Assembly (NCBI RefSeq): GCF_000787775.1
Contig: NZ_BBPM01000018.1
Span: 1-64,000 of the forward strand
Direction: 5' to 3'
DNA from: Streptacidiphilus carbonis
GTDB taxonomy: Bacteria; Actinomycetota; Actinomycetes; Streptomycetales; Streptomycetaceae
Length of the DNA: 64,000 bases
Numbering within the stretch: position 1 is the first letter of the stretch; each line of letters starts with the position of its first letter. The notes beneath the pieces are model-generated. The model searched no databases. It had not been told where the DNA came from and was given only the letters and a program-made list of their open reading frames with translations. The translations under genes were made by a program, and so were the position numbers. This document shows positions 21,711 through 29,864 of the stretch, in pieces.

Positions 21711-23963
21711 TCATTCAGCAGAGCCCCGCGCCCCTGGGGGTGCATGGTTGATGCCCAGCAGGACAGCTGCTGTTCTGCGGGCGGTGGCGGCCCGGGTCCG
21801 GTCGAGGGTGGGGGCGAAGCCCGGGCGGTCGGGGGTGGCGGGGGTGTCGGTGCCGGCTCGGACGCGGTCGGCGATGGTGCGGCGGACGCCGGGGTCGAAG
21901 CCGGAGAAGGTGCGGCGGAGCAGGGGGAGGACGTCCGGGAAGGCGGCGTCGGGGACCGAGGTGAGCCAGTCGTCGACCAGGCCGAGCAGGCGGGTGTCGT
22001 GCACCAGCAGCATTCCGCCCCCCGCCAGGAATCCCTCGATCCAGCCTGCGGCCTCGGCCGGGGGTGTGACCGGGTTGAGGGTGAGCCGCATCTGCCGGGC
22101 GGCCTCCGCGGCGTCCCACTGGTTGTCGTCCAGCAGCAGCCGGGCCGCCCGGCCGCGCAGCAGGCCGGCGATGGTGTCGCGCTCGGCGAGCGTGCGGAGC
22201 GTCGCCGACCAGCGCTGGTGCAGTTCGTCGGCGTCGGTGAGCAGGGCCACCGCCGCGTGGGTGGAGCCGAGGTGTCCGGCCATCGCCCCGGCGCCCTCGG
22301 CGTCCAGGCTGTTGCAGGCGGGCGGCAGGCCGATGCAGATCCGCACCGCGAGGCCCTCGGCCAGCTCGCGCAGCGCGGCGGCGTCGGTGCCGCGGACGTC
22401 GCCGTAGCGGAGCGAGCGGACCAGGGCCGGCAGCGCCTCGGCGAGATGGGCCACGTCGGCGTCCAGGGCGGCCCGGTCGGCGAGCGCCTGCAGCACGGTC
22501 GGCAGCGCGTCCGGGAGGTCGGCCAGCAGGCAGGCCTCGGCGAGCGCGGTGACCTCGCCGAGCGAGCCGGAGTGGGCCGCCAGGTCCCTGGCCCGGCTGG
22601 TGGCCGCGGACTCGACGGTGGTGCCCCAGATCCCCGCCTCGGCCACCTTGATCGCGAGTTCGGGCTCCCAGAGCAGCCGCCAGCTCTCCCGGAAGGTCCC
22701 GGTGCTGCCGGTGCGGGAGGTCGCGGCGCTGCCCCAGGGGACGTCCAGCAGGGTGAGCCGGTGCAGCAGCCGGCTGCGGGCGGCGTCGGTGTCCTTGCGC
22801 AGGTCGAGATCCAGCTCGCGTTCGGCCGGTTCGGGCTTCAGCCGCAGACTCCGCTGAAGCCTGGTCAGATCCCGCTGCAACGGGACGGTCGGCGCCTCGT
22901 CCGGTACCCGGCCCATCCGGTCGCCGACCACCATCCGGTCCTGCACCAGCGCCAACGGGACGTCGGACCCCTCGCACATCACCGCCCGCACCGCGTCGGT
23001 GCTCTCGGCCAGTCCGGGCAGCGGGCGGCCGCGCATGGCGGCCAGGGTCTCGGCGAGCCGGACCGCCTCGATCACATGGGCGGACGAGACCGAGTGGTCC
23101 TCGGCCCGCAGCAGTGCGGCGACCTTGGTCATCCAGCGGACGGTGCCGCGGTCGGCGGACTCGAAGAGGTGCTGGTACCAGCCGGGCGAGGCGATACCGG
23201 CGCCGTAGCCGGTGTGCTGGGACAGCCGGCGGTGGGTCCAGGGCACCCAGGTCAGCTCGACCTTCACCTTGGGCAGGCCCTTGAGCAGGGCGTCGTCGGA
23301 TGCCACCGACGGGCGGCCGGCCAGTGCCGGGACGTGCCAGGCGCCGCAGACGACGGCGATGCGCCGGTGCCCGGCCCGTTCGGCGGCTCTGATCTGCCGT
23401 CGCATCCAGGCCTCCCGCCGGGCCTCGCGGCCGCCGGACGGCTCCGAACCGGGCGGCCGCAGTTCGGCCATGGCGTCGGCGATGGTGCGGAACGGCGCCA
23501 GCGCGTCGCCGTCCCCGACGAGCTGGTGCTCGACCACGTCGTCCCACCACTGCTCGGGGTCGTCGTGGCCGGCCGTCCGGGCCAGTTCGGCGATGGGGTC
23601 GATCCCCGGGCCCTCCGGCTCCTCCTCGTGCTCGTGGACGAAGGTGTGCGCGGCGGGCAGGTCGATGAACCGCACCGGCACGTCGTGGTCCAGGGCGTGG
23701 CGCAGCGCCACCCACTCCGGCGAGAAGGCGGCGAAGGGCCAGAAGGCGGCCTGCGCGGGGTTGTCCACCACGTACGCCAGCAGGGCGACCGGCGGTCCCA
23801 TGTCCTGGTGCGCCGCGAGCGCCAGCAGGCCGTCCGCCTCGGGCGGCCCCTCGATCAGCACGGTGTCGGGCCGGTACTGCGCCAGCGCCGCCGCCACCGC
23901 CCGGGCCGATCCGGGACCGTGGTGGCGTACGCCCAGCAGGGCGACGTCCTGAGCAGCTGTCAC
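21711..23963 (-). CDS. DUF5682 family protein
   Basis: A 750-residue protein, probably cytosolic. The N-terminus has VALLGVRHHGPGSARAV (paired His at ~14-15) and VLIEGPPEADG (Glu ~38), and further on FIDLPAAH and VVCGAWHVPAL. This Gly-x-x-His ... Glu pattern resembles the EreA/ChaN/TraB-type hydrolase fold (inference). The rest is Leu/Ala-rich and repetitive, suggesting helical repeats. Start GTG 23963, 13 bp after the MoxR stop, with GGGGG 7 nt upstream. The last ~10 codons (HAPPGARGSAE) lie in a copy of the dispersed GC-rich intergenic repeat. Function unknown; the context ties it to the MoxR ATPase and vWA protein. Confidence 0.85.
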   Translation of the reverse strand: MTAAQDVALLGVRHHGPGSARAVAAALAQYRPDTVLIEGPPEADGLLALAAHQDMGPPVALLAYVVDNPAQAAFWPFAAFSPEWVALRHALDHDVPVRFIDLPAAHTFVHEHEEEPEGPGIDPIAELARTAGHDDPEQWWDDVVEHQLVGDGDALAPFRTIADAMAELRPPGSEPSGGREARREAWMRRQIRAAERAGHRRIAVVCGAWHVPALAGRPSVASDDALLKGLPKVKVELTWVPWTHRRLSQHTGYGAGIASPGWYQHLFESADRGTVRWMTKVAALLRAEDHSVSSAHVIEAVRLAETLAAMRGRPLPGLAESTDAVRAVMCEGSDVPLALVQDRMVVGDRMGRVPDEAPTVPLQRDLTRLQRSLRLKPEPAERELDLDLRKDTDAARSRLLHRLTLLDVPWGSAATSRTGSTGTFRESWRLLWEPELAIKVAEAGIWGTTVESAATSRARDLAAHSGSLGEVTALAEACLLADLPDALPTVLQALADRAALDADVAHLAEALPALVRSLRYGDVRGTDAAALRELAEGLAVRICIGLPPACNSLDAEGAGAMAGHLGSTHAAVALLTDADELHQRWSATLRTLAERDTIAGLLRGRAARLLLDDNQWDAAEAARQMRLTLNPVTPPAEAAGWIEGFLAGGGMLLVHDTRLLGLVDDWLTSVPDAAFPDVLPLLRRTFSGFDPGVRRTIADRVRAGTDTPATPDRPGFAPTLDRTRAATARRTAAVLLGINHAPPGARGSAE
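21715..21745. repeat. Dispersed GC-rich repeat forming the 3' end of the DUF5682 gene
   Basis: CAGCAGAGCCCCGCGCCCCTG is shared almost exactly with 47697-47717. Here it lies inside the stop-proximal codons of the DUF5682 gene, so a repeat seems to have become its C-terminal tail. Confidence 0.6.
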
Positions 23964-23976
23964 TTCCTCGCCCCCG

Positions 23977-25104
23977 TCAGTGTTCTGCGGCCTCGCGGCA
24001 GCTGCGGTAGAAGTCCTTCCAGTCGTCGCGGTCGCGCACCACGCTCTCCAGGTACTCCTGCCAGACCAGGCGGTCCGCTGCCGGATCCCGGACGACGGCC
24101 CCGAGCAGGCCCGAGGCGACGTCGCCGGGCCGCAGCACGCCGTCGCCGAAGTGCGCGGCGAGGGCGAGCCCGCTGGTGACCACCGAGATGGCCTCGGCCG
24201 TGGAGAGGCTGCCGGAAGGGGACTTGACCTTGGTGCGGCCGTCCGCCGTGACGCCGTCCCGCAGCTCCCTGAACACGGTGACGACCCGTCGGATCTCCGC
24301 CGAACCGCTCGGCACGGCGGGGAGCTCCAGCGAGCGGCCCAGTTCGCCGACCCGGCGGGAGACGATGTCGACCTCCTCCTCCAGCGAGGCGGGCAGCGGC
24401 AGCACCACGGTGTTGAAGCGCCGGCGCAGTGCGCTGGAGAGCTCGTTGACGCCGCGGTCGCGGTCGTTGGCGGTGGCGATCAGGTTGAAGCCGCGGACCG
24501 CCTGCACCTCCTCCCCCAGTTCGGGTATCGGCAGGGTCTTCTCGGAGAGGATGGTGATCAGGCTGTCCTGCACATCGGCGGGTATCCGGGTCAGCTCCTC
24601 CACCCGCGCGGTGCGCCCCTCGGACATGGCCCGCATCACCGGGCTGGGCACCAGCGCGCCCCGGCTCGGCCCCTCGGCGAGCAGCCGGGCGTAGTTCCAG
24701 CCGTAGCGGATGGCCTCCTCAGGCGTGCCGGCGGTGCCCTGCACCAGCAGCGTGGAGTCACCGCTGACGGCTGCGGCCAGATGCTCCGACACCCAGGTCT
24801 TGGCCGTGCCGGGGACGCCGAGCAGCAGCAGCGCCCGGTCTGTGGCCAGGGTGGTCACCGCCACCTCGATGATCCGACGCGGGCCCACGTACTTGGGAGT
24901 GACGACCGTGCCGTCGGGCAGTGCGCCGCCGAGCAGATAGGTGGCGACGGCCCACGGCGACAGCTGCCAGCACGCGGGGCGCGGCCGGTCGTCGGCGGCG
25001 GCGAGAGCGGCGAGTTCGGCGGCGTAGGCGGTCTCCGCATGCGGGCGCAGGGCCTCCTCCGCGGGGGCCGCACTGTCGGTCGGGGGCACGGCGGATACGG
25101 ACAT
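23977..25104 (-). CDS. MoxR-type AAA+ ATPase
   Basis: A 375-residue AAA+ ATPase. Walker A is GVPGTAKT at ~96-103; the region equivalent to Walker B reads TARVEELTRIPADVQDSLITILSEK, where MoxR proteins normally have DE-N/I-R, so the first acidic residue is Glu; sensor 1 is IATANDRDRG, followed by LRRRFN. MoxR ATPases remodel proteins or complexes together with vWA partners. Start ATG 25104 (MSVSAVPPT), GGAG 5 nt upstream. It is the first gene of the minus-strand arm, facing SWIM/DUF5691 across a 116-bp divergent region with a 10+10 bp inverted repeat. Confidence 0.9.
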   Translation of the reverse strand: MSVSAVPPTDSAAPAEEALRPHAETAYAAELAALAAADDRPRPACWQLSPWAVATYLLGGALPDGTVVTPKYVGPRRIIEVAVTTLATDRALLLLGVPGTAKTWVSEHLAAAVSGDSTLLVQGTAGTPEEAIRYGWNYARLLAEGPSRGALVPSPVMRAMSEGRTARVEELTRIPADVQDSLITILSEKTLPIPELGEEVQAVRGFNLIATANDRDRGVNELSSALRRRFNTVVLPLPASLEEEVDIVSRRVGELGRSLELPAVPSGSAEIRRVVTVFRELRDGVTADGRTKVKSPSGSLSTAEAISVVTSGLALAAHFGDGVLRPGDVASGLLGAVVRDPAADRLVWQEYLESVVRDRDDWKDFYRSCREAAEH

Positions 25105-25154
25105 GCTGACTCCGTAGGCTCGTTGAGAGGATGGCTCCACTCTGCACCCACCCA

Positions 25155-25197
25155 CTGACAATCGCCGCTCCCGGACGCCGAGGGGTCCGATTGTCAG
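25155..25197. promoter_or_regulatory. 10-bp inverted repeat in the MoxR/SWIM divergent region
   Basis: CTGACAATCG (25155-25164) and its exact complement CGATTGTCAG (25188-25197) are 33 bp apart centre to centre, about three helical turns. Each arm has an outward-facing TTGTCA, so they may be paired -35 boxes or half-sites for one regulator. On the plus strand TACGGT (25208-25213) ends 7 nt before the SWIM ATG, which has no SD, fitting a leaderless transcript; spacing from TTGTCA to TACGGT (11 nt) is too short for a normal promoter. Confidence 0.6.
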
Positions 25198-25220
25198 ACC
25201 CTCCCTCTACGGTCGTTGCC

Positions 25221-26687
25221 ATGGAGGATCGGTGGACACCCGAGCACGTTCTCTCACTCGCCCCTGACGTATCGTCAGGCAAAGCCGCGGCCAAGCTCTC
25301 CGGACCGGCCTCCTGGTCGGCGGAAGGCTCCTGGTCGGCGGAGCGATCGGAGGGCTCGGTCGCCGGAGCGGCGGTCTGGGGCGAGTGCAAGGGCAGCGGG
25401 AGCACTCCCTACCGCACCGTGGTGGACCTCTCCGGGCCCGCCTTCCACTGCACCTGCCCCAGCCGGAAGTTCCCCTGCAAACACGCCCTCGCGCTGCTGC
25501 TGCGCTGGTCGGGGGGTGCTGCCGGACAGGTTGCGGACGGCTCGGACGTACCCGGGTGGGCCGAGGGCTGGCTGACCGCCCGGCGGTCGAAGTCCGAGCA
25601 GCAGCAGGAGAAGCAGCAGGAGAGGCAGCAGCAGCGCGAGGAAGCGGCCGAGCCGGAAGCGGCCGAGCCGGAAGCGGTCGAGCCGGACGGGGCCGCCCGG
25701 GCCGCCGCCGAACGGCGGCTGGCGCGCCGTTCGGCGCGGGTCGCCGCGGGCGCGTCCGAACTGGAGGCCAGGCTGGCCGACCGGATCCGCTCCGGTCTGG
25801 CCGACGCCCCCGGCCGGGGCTATGCCGGCTGGGGCGATGTCGCGGCCCGGATGGTGGACGCCCAGGCGCCCGGGCTCGCCGCCCGGGTAAGGGAGTTGGG
25901 CGCGGTCCCGGGATCGGGGACCGGTTGGCCGGCCCGGCTGCTGGAGGAGTACGGGCTGCTGCACCTGCTCGCGGTCGGCTACGGCCAGGTGGACCTGCTG
26001 CCGGAGCAGTTGGCCGCCACGGTCCGCTCCAGGGTGGGCTTCACCGTGGACGCCGCCGACCTGTTGCGCGGTCCGCTGCTGCGGGACAGCTGGCTGGTCC
26101 TCGGCAGCCGGGACAGCGCCGACGACCGGCTGACCACCCGTCGGATCTGGCTGCGCGGCCACGACAGCGGCCGGGACGCGCTGCTGCTCGCCTTCGGACG
26201 CCCCGGGACCGGCCCCGACCTCGCCCTGCCCACCGGCCTGCGGCTCGACGCCGAGCTCGCCTTCCACCCCGGCGTGCGCCCGCTGCGCGCCACCCTGGGC
26301 ACCCGCTACGCGGCTCCCGCGGCCCCGGCCGCCGCGGAGACGGAACCCGAGGGGCTGGACCTCACCGCGGCGCTGGACGCCTACGGCCGGGCGCTGGGGG
26401 ACGACCCCTGGCTGGAGTCCTGGCCGGTGGTGCTGCGCCAGGTCGTGCCGGCCCCCACCGCGATCGGCTGGGAACTGGCCGACCCCGCCACCGCGCAGTC
26501 GATACCCGTGGACCGGCGCCCGGTCCCCGACTCCGGCCTGTGGCGGCTGCTCTCCGTCTCGGGCGGCCGTCCGCTGACGCTCTTCGGCGAGTGCGGCCAC
26601 CGCGGCTTCACCCCGGTCACCGCCTGGTACCAGGACGACGGAGCCACTCGAACCCTCGCCGTCACCCAGTTAGGAGGCCGACCGTGA
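25221..26687 (+). CDS. SWIM zinc-finger protein
   Basis: A 488-residue protein. A SWIM zinc finger lies at ~77-88: CTC-x6-CKH in FHCTCPSRKFPCKHALALLL. SWIM domains bind Zn and typically mediate DNA or protein contacts. Residues ~130-165 form a Gln/Glu-rich, likely coiled stretch (SEQQQEKQQERQQQREEAAE) with the tandem peptide AEPEAAEPEAVEP. The rest has no recognised domain. Start ATG 25221 (MEDRWTPEHVLSLAPD) has no SD. The stop overlaps the next GTG as GTGA, so translation of DUF5691 is coupled. It forms the plus-strand arm opposite the MoxR/DUF5682/vWA genes. Confidence 0.88.
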   Translation: MEDRWTPEHVLSLAPDVSSGKAAAKLSGPASWSAEGSWSAERSEGSVAGAAVWGECKGSGSTPYRTVVDLSGPAFHCTCPSRKFPCKHALALLLRWSGGAAGQVADGSDVPGWAEGWLTARRSKSEQQQEKQQERQQQREEAAEPEAAEPEAVEPDGAARAAAERRLARRSARVAAGASELEARLADRIRSGLADAPGRGYAGWGDVAARMVDAQAPGLAARVRELGAVPGSGTGWPARLLEEYGLLHLLAVGYGQVDLLPEQLAATVRSRVGFTVDAADLLRGPLLRDSWLVLGSRDSADDRLTTRRIWLRGHDSGRDALLLAFGRPGTGPDLALPTGLRLDAELAFHPGVRPLRATLGTRYAAPAAPAAAETEPEGLDLTAALDAYGRALGDDPWLESWPVVLRQVVPAPTAIGWELADPATAQSIPVDRRPVPDSGLWRLLSVSGGRPLTLFGECGHRGFTPVTAWYQDDGATRTLAVTQLGGRP

Positions 26688-28255
26688 GCACCGCACCGTA
26701 CGAGGGCGCTGAACACGAGGGGGCCGAACACGAGGTCGTCGAACACGAGGTCGTCGACACGGACTGGCCCGAGCTGGTCACCACCGCGCTGCTCGGCACC
26801 GACCGGCGTCCGCTGCCCGTGGCCCCGGACGCCGACCCGGCCATCGCCCTGCTCGACCGGGCCGCCCTGCACACCGTCGGCCGCCGCGCGGGCCTGCTCC
26901 CCGGGGCGGCGGCCCCAGCGACGCCGCCCGCCCCGGAGGACCCCAGGCCTGCGCTGCCGGAGGCCGCGTCGCACCGGCTGACCATGCTGCTGCCCGCGCC
27001 CGGATCGAACAGTGGGGCGGGCAGCCTCGCCAATGTGAACGAGCTGCTGCCGCAGTACCTCGCCGCCGCCAACGCCCACGGCTACCGCGTCCCGGCCCCG
27101 CTGGCGCCGCCGCTGCTGGACGCCGCCCGCGCGCGCAGCGAGCTGCGCGGGGACGCGGTGCAGCTGGCCGGCCCGCTGGGCCGCTGGCTGGCCGAACGCA
27201 ACCCGGACTGGCGCTACGTGCTGCGCACCCCGGTCCGCGGCGGTTCCGACGACGACGCCGAGGACGGCCGACGGCTGTGGCAGGAGGGACTGTTCGCCGA
27301 GCGGGTCACCCATCTCACCCGGCTCCGCCGCCGCGACCCGGCCGGGGCCAGGGAACTGCTGGCCGCCAGCTGGTCCACTGAGCGGGCCGAGGACCGGCTG
27401 CTGTTCCTGGACGCGCTGCAGGAGAACCTCTCGTCTGCCGACGAGCCCTTCCTGGAGTCCGCGCTCAGCGACCGGTCCAAGAACGTCCGGCTGACCGCGG
27501 CCGAACTGCTCTCCACCCTGCCGGGCTCGGCGCTGGCCCGGCGGATGGCCGAACGGGCCCGGGCCGTGGTCTCCCTCGCTCCGTCGACAGCCGGACCGAG
27601 GATCGTCGTGCACCCGCCGACCGGCTGCGACGCCGCCATGCAGCGCGACGGCATACCCGCGACCTCGCCCACCGGGCGCTCCGAACGGGCGTTCTGGCTG
27701 GGAGAGATCATCGCGGCGACCCCGTTGGGGATCTGGGCCGAGGACCTCGGCGCCCCGGCCGAGGTGCTCGCCCTCCCGGTCTCCGAGGAGTGGGCCCAGG
27801 ACCTGCACGACGCCTGGGCCCGCGCGGCGGTCCGGCAGAACGACGCAGCGTGGGCGCGTGCGCTGCTGGCCGGGATCGACCCCGGGGCCGGCACGGCGGC
27901 GAAGCTGCTGGCGGTGCTGCCACCGGCCGAGCGGGCGCGCTGGACGGCGGACTTCCTCGGCGGGTCGCAAGGGCTGGGCGACGTCTTCCAGCTCCTGGTC
28001 GCCTGCCCGGCCCCCTGGCCCCGGCCCCTCGCCGACGCCGTGCTCCGCAGCCTCGCGCGGGTGGCGACCGGCGGGGGCTATCCGTGGAGCCACAGCGGGG
28101 TGCTCGGCGTCGCCGAGCGCGCCCTCCCACCCGCGGCGGCGGACCACCTCGACGCCCTGGCCGCCGACGCCGACTCGGCCTGGGCCGAGATGTTCACCCG
28201 CCTCGCCGCCACCCTGCGCCTCCGCGCCACGATGCTCTCCGAGCTCGATCCCTGA
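26684..28255 (+). CDS. DUF5691 family protein
   Basis: A 523-residue protein. It starts at GTG 26684 inside the stop of the SWIM gene (GTGA), with AGGAGG 6 nt upstream. The N-terminal ~25 residues contain the repeat GAEHEGAEHEVVEHEVVD. The remainder resembles DUF5691, with segments such as WPELVTTALLGTDRRPLP and FLESALSDRSKNVRLTAAELLSTLPGSALARRM, a HEAT-like helical repeat. Function unknown; the family is usually linked to SWIM, MoxR and vWA genes. Its stop is only 5 bp from the convergent B12-protein stop. Confidence 0.85.
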   Translation: MSTAPYEGAEHEGAEHEVVEHEVVDTDWPELVTTALLGTDRRPLPVAPDADPAIALLDRAALHTVGRRAGLLPGAAAPATPPAPEDPRPALPEAASHRLTMLLPAPGSNSGAGSLANVNELLPQYLAAANAHGYRVPAPLAPPLLDAARARSELRGDAVQLAGPLGRWLAERNPDWRYVLRTPVRGGSDDDAEDGRRLWQEGLFAERVTHLTRLRRRDPAGARELLAASWSTERAEDRLLFLDALQENLSSADEPFLESALSDRSKNVRLTAAELLSTLPGSALARRMAERARAVVSLAPSTAGPRIVVHPPTGCDAAMQRDGIPATSPTGRSERAFWLGEIIAATPLGIWAEDLGAPAEVLALPVSEEWAQDLHDAWARAAVRQNDAAWARALLAGIDPGAGTAAKLLAVLPPAERARWTADFLGGSQGLGDVFQLLVACPAPWPRPLADAVLRSLARVATGGGYPWSHSGVLGVAERALPPAAADHLDALAADADSAWAEMFTRLAATLRLRATMLSELDP

Positions 28256-28260
28256 CGACC

Positions 28261-28671
28261 CTATGCAGTCGCCAGGCGGAGGTTGGCGGTCACCCACTCC
28301 ACGATCTCGGTGGTCGTCGCGCCCGGGGTGAAGATCCCCTTGATGCCGAGATCGGCGAGCAGCGGGATGTCGTCGTCCGGGATGATCCCGCCGACGAAGA
28401 CGGTGATGTCCTCCGCCTCCCGCTCCTTCAGCAACGCGACCACGCGTCCGCAGAGGGTCATGTGCGCTCCGGAGAGGATCGACAGGCCGATGCCGTCGGC
28501 GTCCTCCTGGATCGCCGTGTCGACGATCTGTTCGGGCGTCTGGTGCAGGCCGGTGTAGACGACCTCCATGCCCGCGTCGCGCAGCGCGCGGGCGATCACC
28601 TTGGCCCCCCGGTCGTGACCGTCCAGGCCCGGCTTGGCCACCACCACACGGAGAGGTCCGGACACGCCCAT
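28261..28671 (-). CDS. Stand-alone B12-binding protein (mutase small-subunit type)
   Basis: A 136-residue single B12-binding domain. All cobalamin-ligand motifs are present: D-G-H-D-R-G in [18 protein letters not shown] (D-x-H-x-x-G, base-off/His-on), S-I-L in [10 protein letters not shown] and GG in [15 protein letters not shown]. The sequence is like the C-terminal domain of methylmalonyl-CoA mutase or the small subunit (IcmB/HcmB type) of isobutyryl-CoA-type mutases. No large-subunit gene is in the window, so the partner must be elsewhere. ATG 28671 has GGAGG 5 nt upstream. Confidence 0.9.
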   Translation of the reverse strand: MGVSGPLRVVVAKPGLDGHDRGAKVIARALRDAGMEVVYTGLHQTPEQIVDTAIQEDADGIGLSILSGAHMTLCGRVVALLKEREAEDITVFVGGIIPDDDIPLLADLGIKGIFTPGATTTEIVEWVTANLRLATA

Positions 28672-28712
28672 CGTTGCCTCCTAGAGTTCGCTGCCGCTTA
28701 CCGTCGCATGTT

Positions 28713-28722
28713 AACGATCGTT
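28713..28722. promoter_or_regulatory. 10-bp palindrome AACGATCGTT
   Basis: Perfect palindrome in the divergent region between the B12 protein and the hydrolase, ~42 bp upstream of the B12-protein start, in an AT-richer patch (GTTAACGATCGTTC). The AACG-CGTT form is like many TetR operators. An imperfect inverted repeat CGTTCCCAT / ATGGGCGAACG (28719-28741) overlaps it. Confidence 0.35.
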
Positions 28723-28901
28723 CCCATCCGATGGGCGAACGCTACTCCCCGCACCGCCGGCATGCCGTTTCACGGCGGCGGAGGCGGGGAGAATCACTGG
28801 GAACAGACGTTCACTGCGTGTTGGGCCCGGAGCCGACCTGCCGACACCCCACCGTGTCCATCCGTGTCACCCTCCGAAGGACCGCGACGGGGAGGCAGGT
28901 C

Positions 28902-29693
28902 ATGGGGATCCCGAGCTGCCGTGCGCTGACCATCGCCCGCGCCGCAGGCCAGGAGGCCGGCGCGCTGGCCGAACACCTGCTGCTCTACCCCAGCGGCATC
29001 TCCCCCGAGCGCTGGCCGCTGGCCGCTCCCGTCTGCGCGCACGCCGCCTCCGCCGTCCCGCACACGCCGGTCCTGCTGCTGCACGGACTGTTCGACAACC
29101 GCGCGGTGTTCAGCCGGATGCGCCGCTCGCTGAACTCCCACGGCTGGGAGCACCTGCACGCGCTCAACTACAACCCGGTCACCGTCGACCTGCGCGAGGC
29201 CGCCGCCCTGTTCGGCAGGCATGTACTGCACACCCGTGAGGTCTACGGCGGCGAACGGGTGGCCGTGGTCGGCCACAGCCTCGGCGGCCTGATCGCGCGC
29301 TACTACGTGCAGCGGCTCGGCGGCGACGAGCACGTCCACACCCTGGTGACACTGGCCACCCCGCACGAGGGCACCTGGGGAGCCCATCTGCTCCACCCGC
29401 TGCCGATCTCCCGTCAGCTGCTGCCCGGCAGCAGCGTGTTCCAGGAGCTGAGCGCCCCCGCCGTCGGCTGCACCACCCGGTTCGTGGTGTTCCGCGGCGA
29501 GCACGACCCGCTGATCCTGCCGCAGCGGAGCTCCGAGCTGCGGCATCCGGACCTGTGGGCGGAGAACGTCCTGGTCCTCGGCTCCGGCCATGTCACCCTC
29601 CCGGTCCATCGCACCGTGATCACCCAGGTACGGGAAGTGCTGACGGAACCGCAGGTGAGCACCGCTGATGGGCAGATACGACTCACTGCCTGA
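28902..29693 (+). CDS. Alpha/beta-hydrolase (lipase/acyl-esterase-like)
   Basis: A 263-residue alpha/beta hydrolase. The oxyanion region is PVLLLHGLFDNRAVF and the nucleophile elbow VAVVGHSLGGLIARYYVQRLGG. Catalytic Asp is likely in FRGEHDPLILP and His in LGSGHVTLP. The sequence is of the triacylglycerol lipase/PGAP1-like type. No cleavable signal peptide is clear. ATG 28902 has GGAGG 6 nt upstream. The substrate is unknown. The gene is divergent from the B12 protein and followed by an M23 peptidase gene. Confidence 0.85.
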   Translation: MGIPSCRALTIARAAGQEAGALAEHLLLYPSGISPERWPLAAPVCAHAASAVPHTPVLLLHGLFDNRAVFSRMRRSLNSHGWEHLHALNYNPVTVDLREAAALFGRHVLHTREVYGGERVAVVGHSLGGLIARYYVQRLGGDEHVHTLVTLATPHEGTWGAHLLHPLPISRQLLPGSSVFQELSAPAVGCTTRFVVFRGEHDPLILPQRSSELRHPDLWAENVLVLGSGHVTLPVHRTVITQVREVLTEPQVSTADGQIRLTA

Positions 29694-29864
29694 CAATTCC
29701 CCCCATAAGTGGATTCCTTTCCCGGGAGATTGTGGCTGTCCCGTTACGAGGGATACAGTCACGCTCACTTTCCTTCGGTTCGTGGATGGGACTCCTGTGG
29801 TGGACGGCGGCGCTCTGCATCGTGCTGGTCCGTTCCCGGTGCCGCCGACGGGCGGGGGCTGTGC

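Noticed and set aside
25385-26683. N-terminal extension of the DUF5691 frame back to 25385
   Set aside because: It is an out-of-frame shadow of the SWIM gene; the GTG at 26684 with AGGAGG is the natural start.
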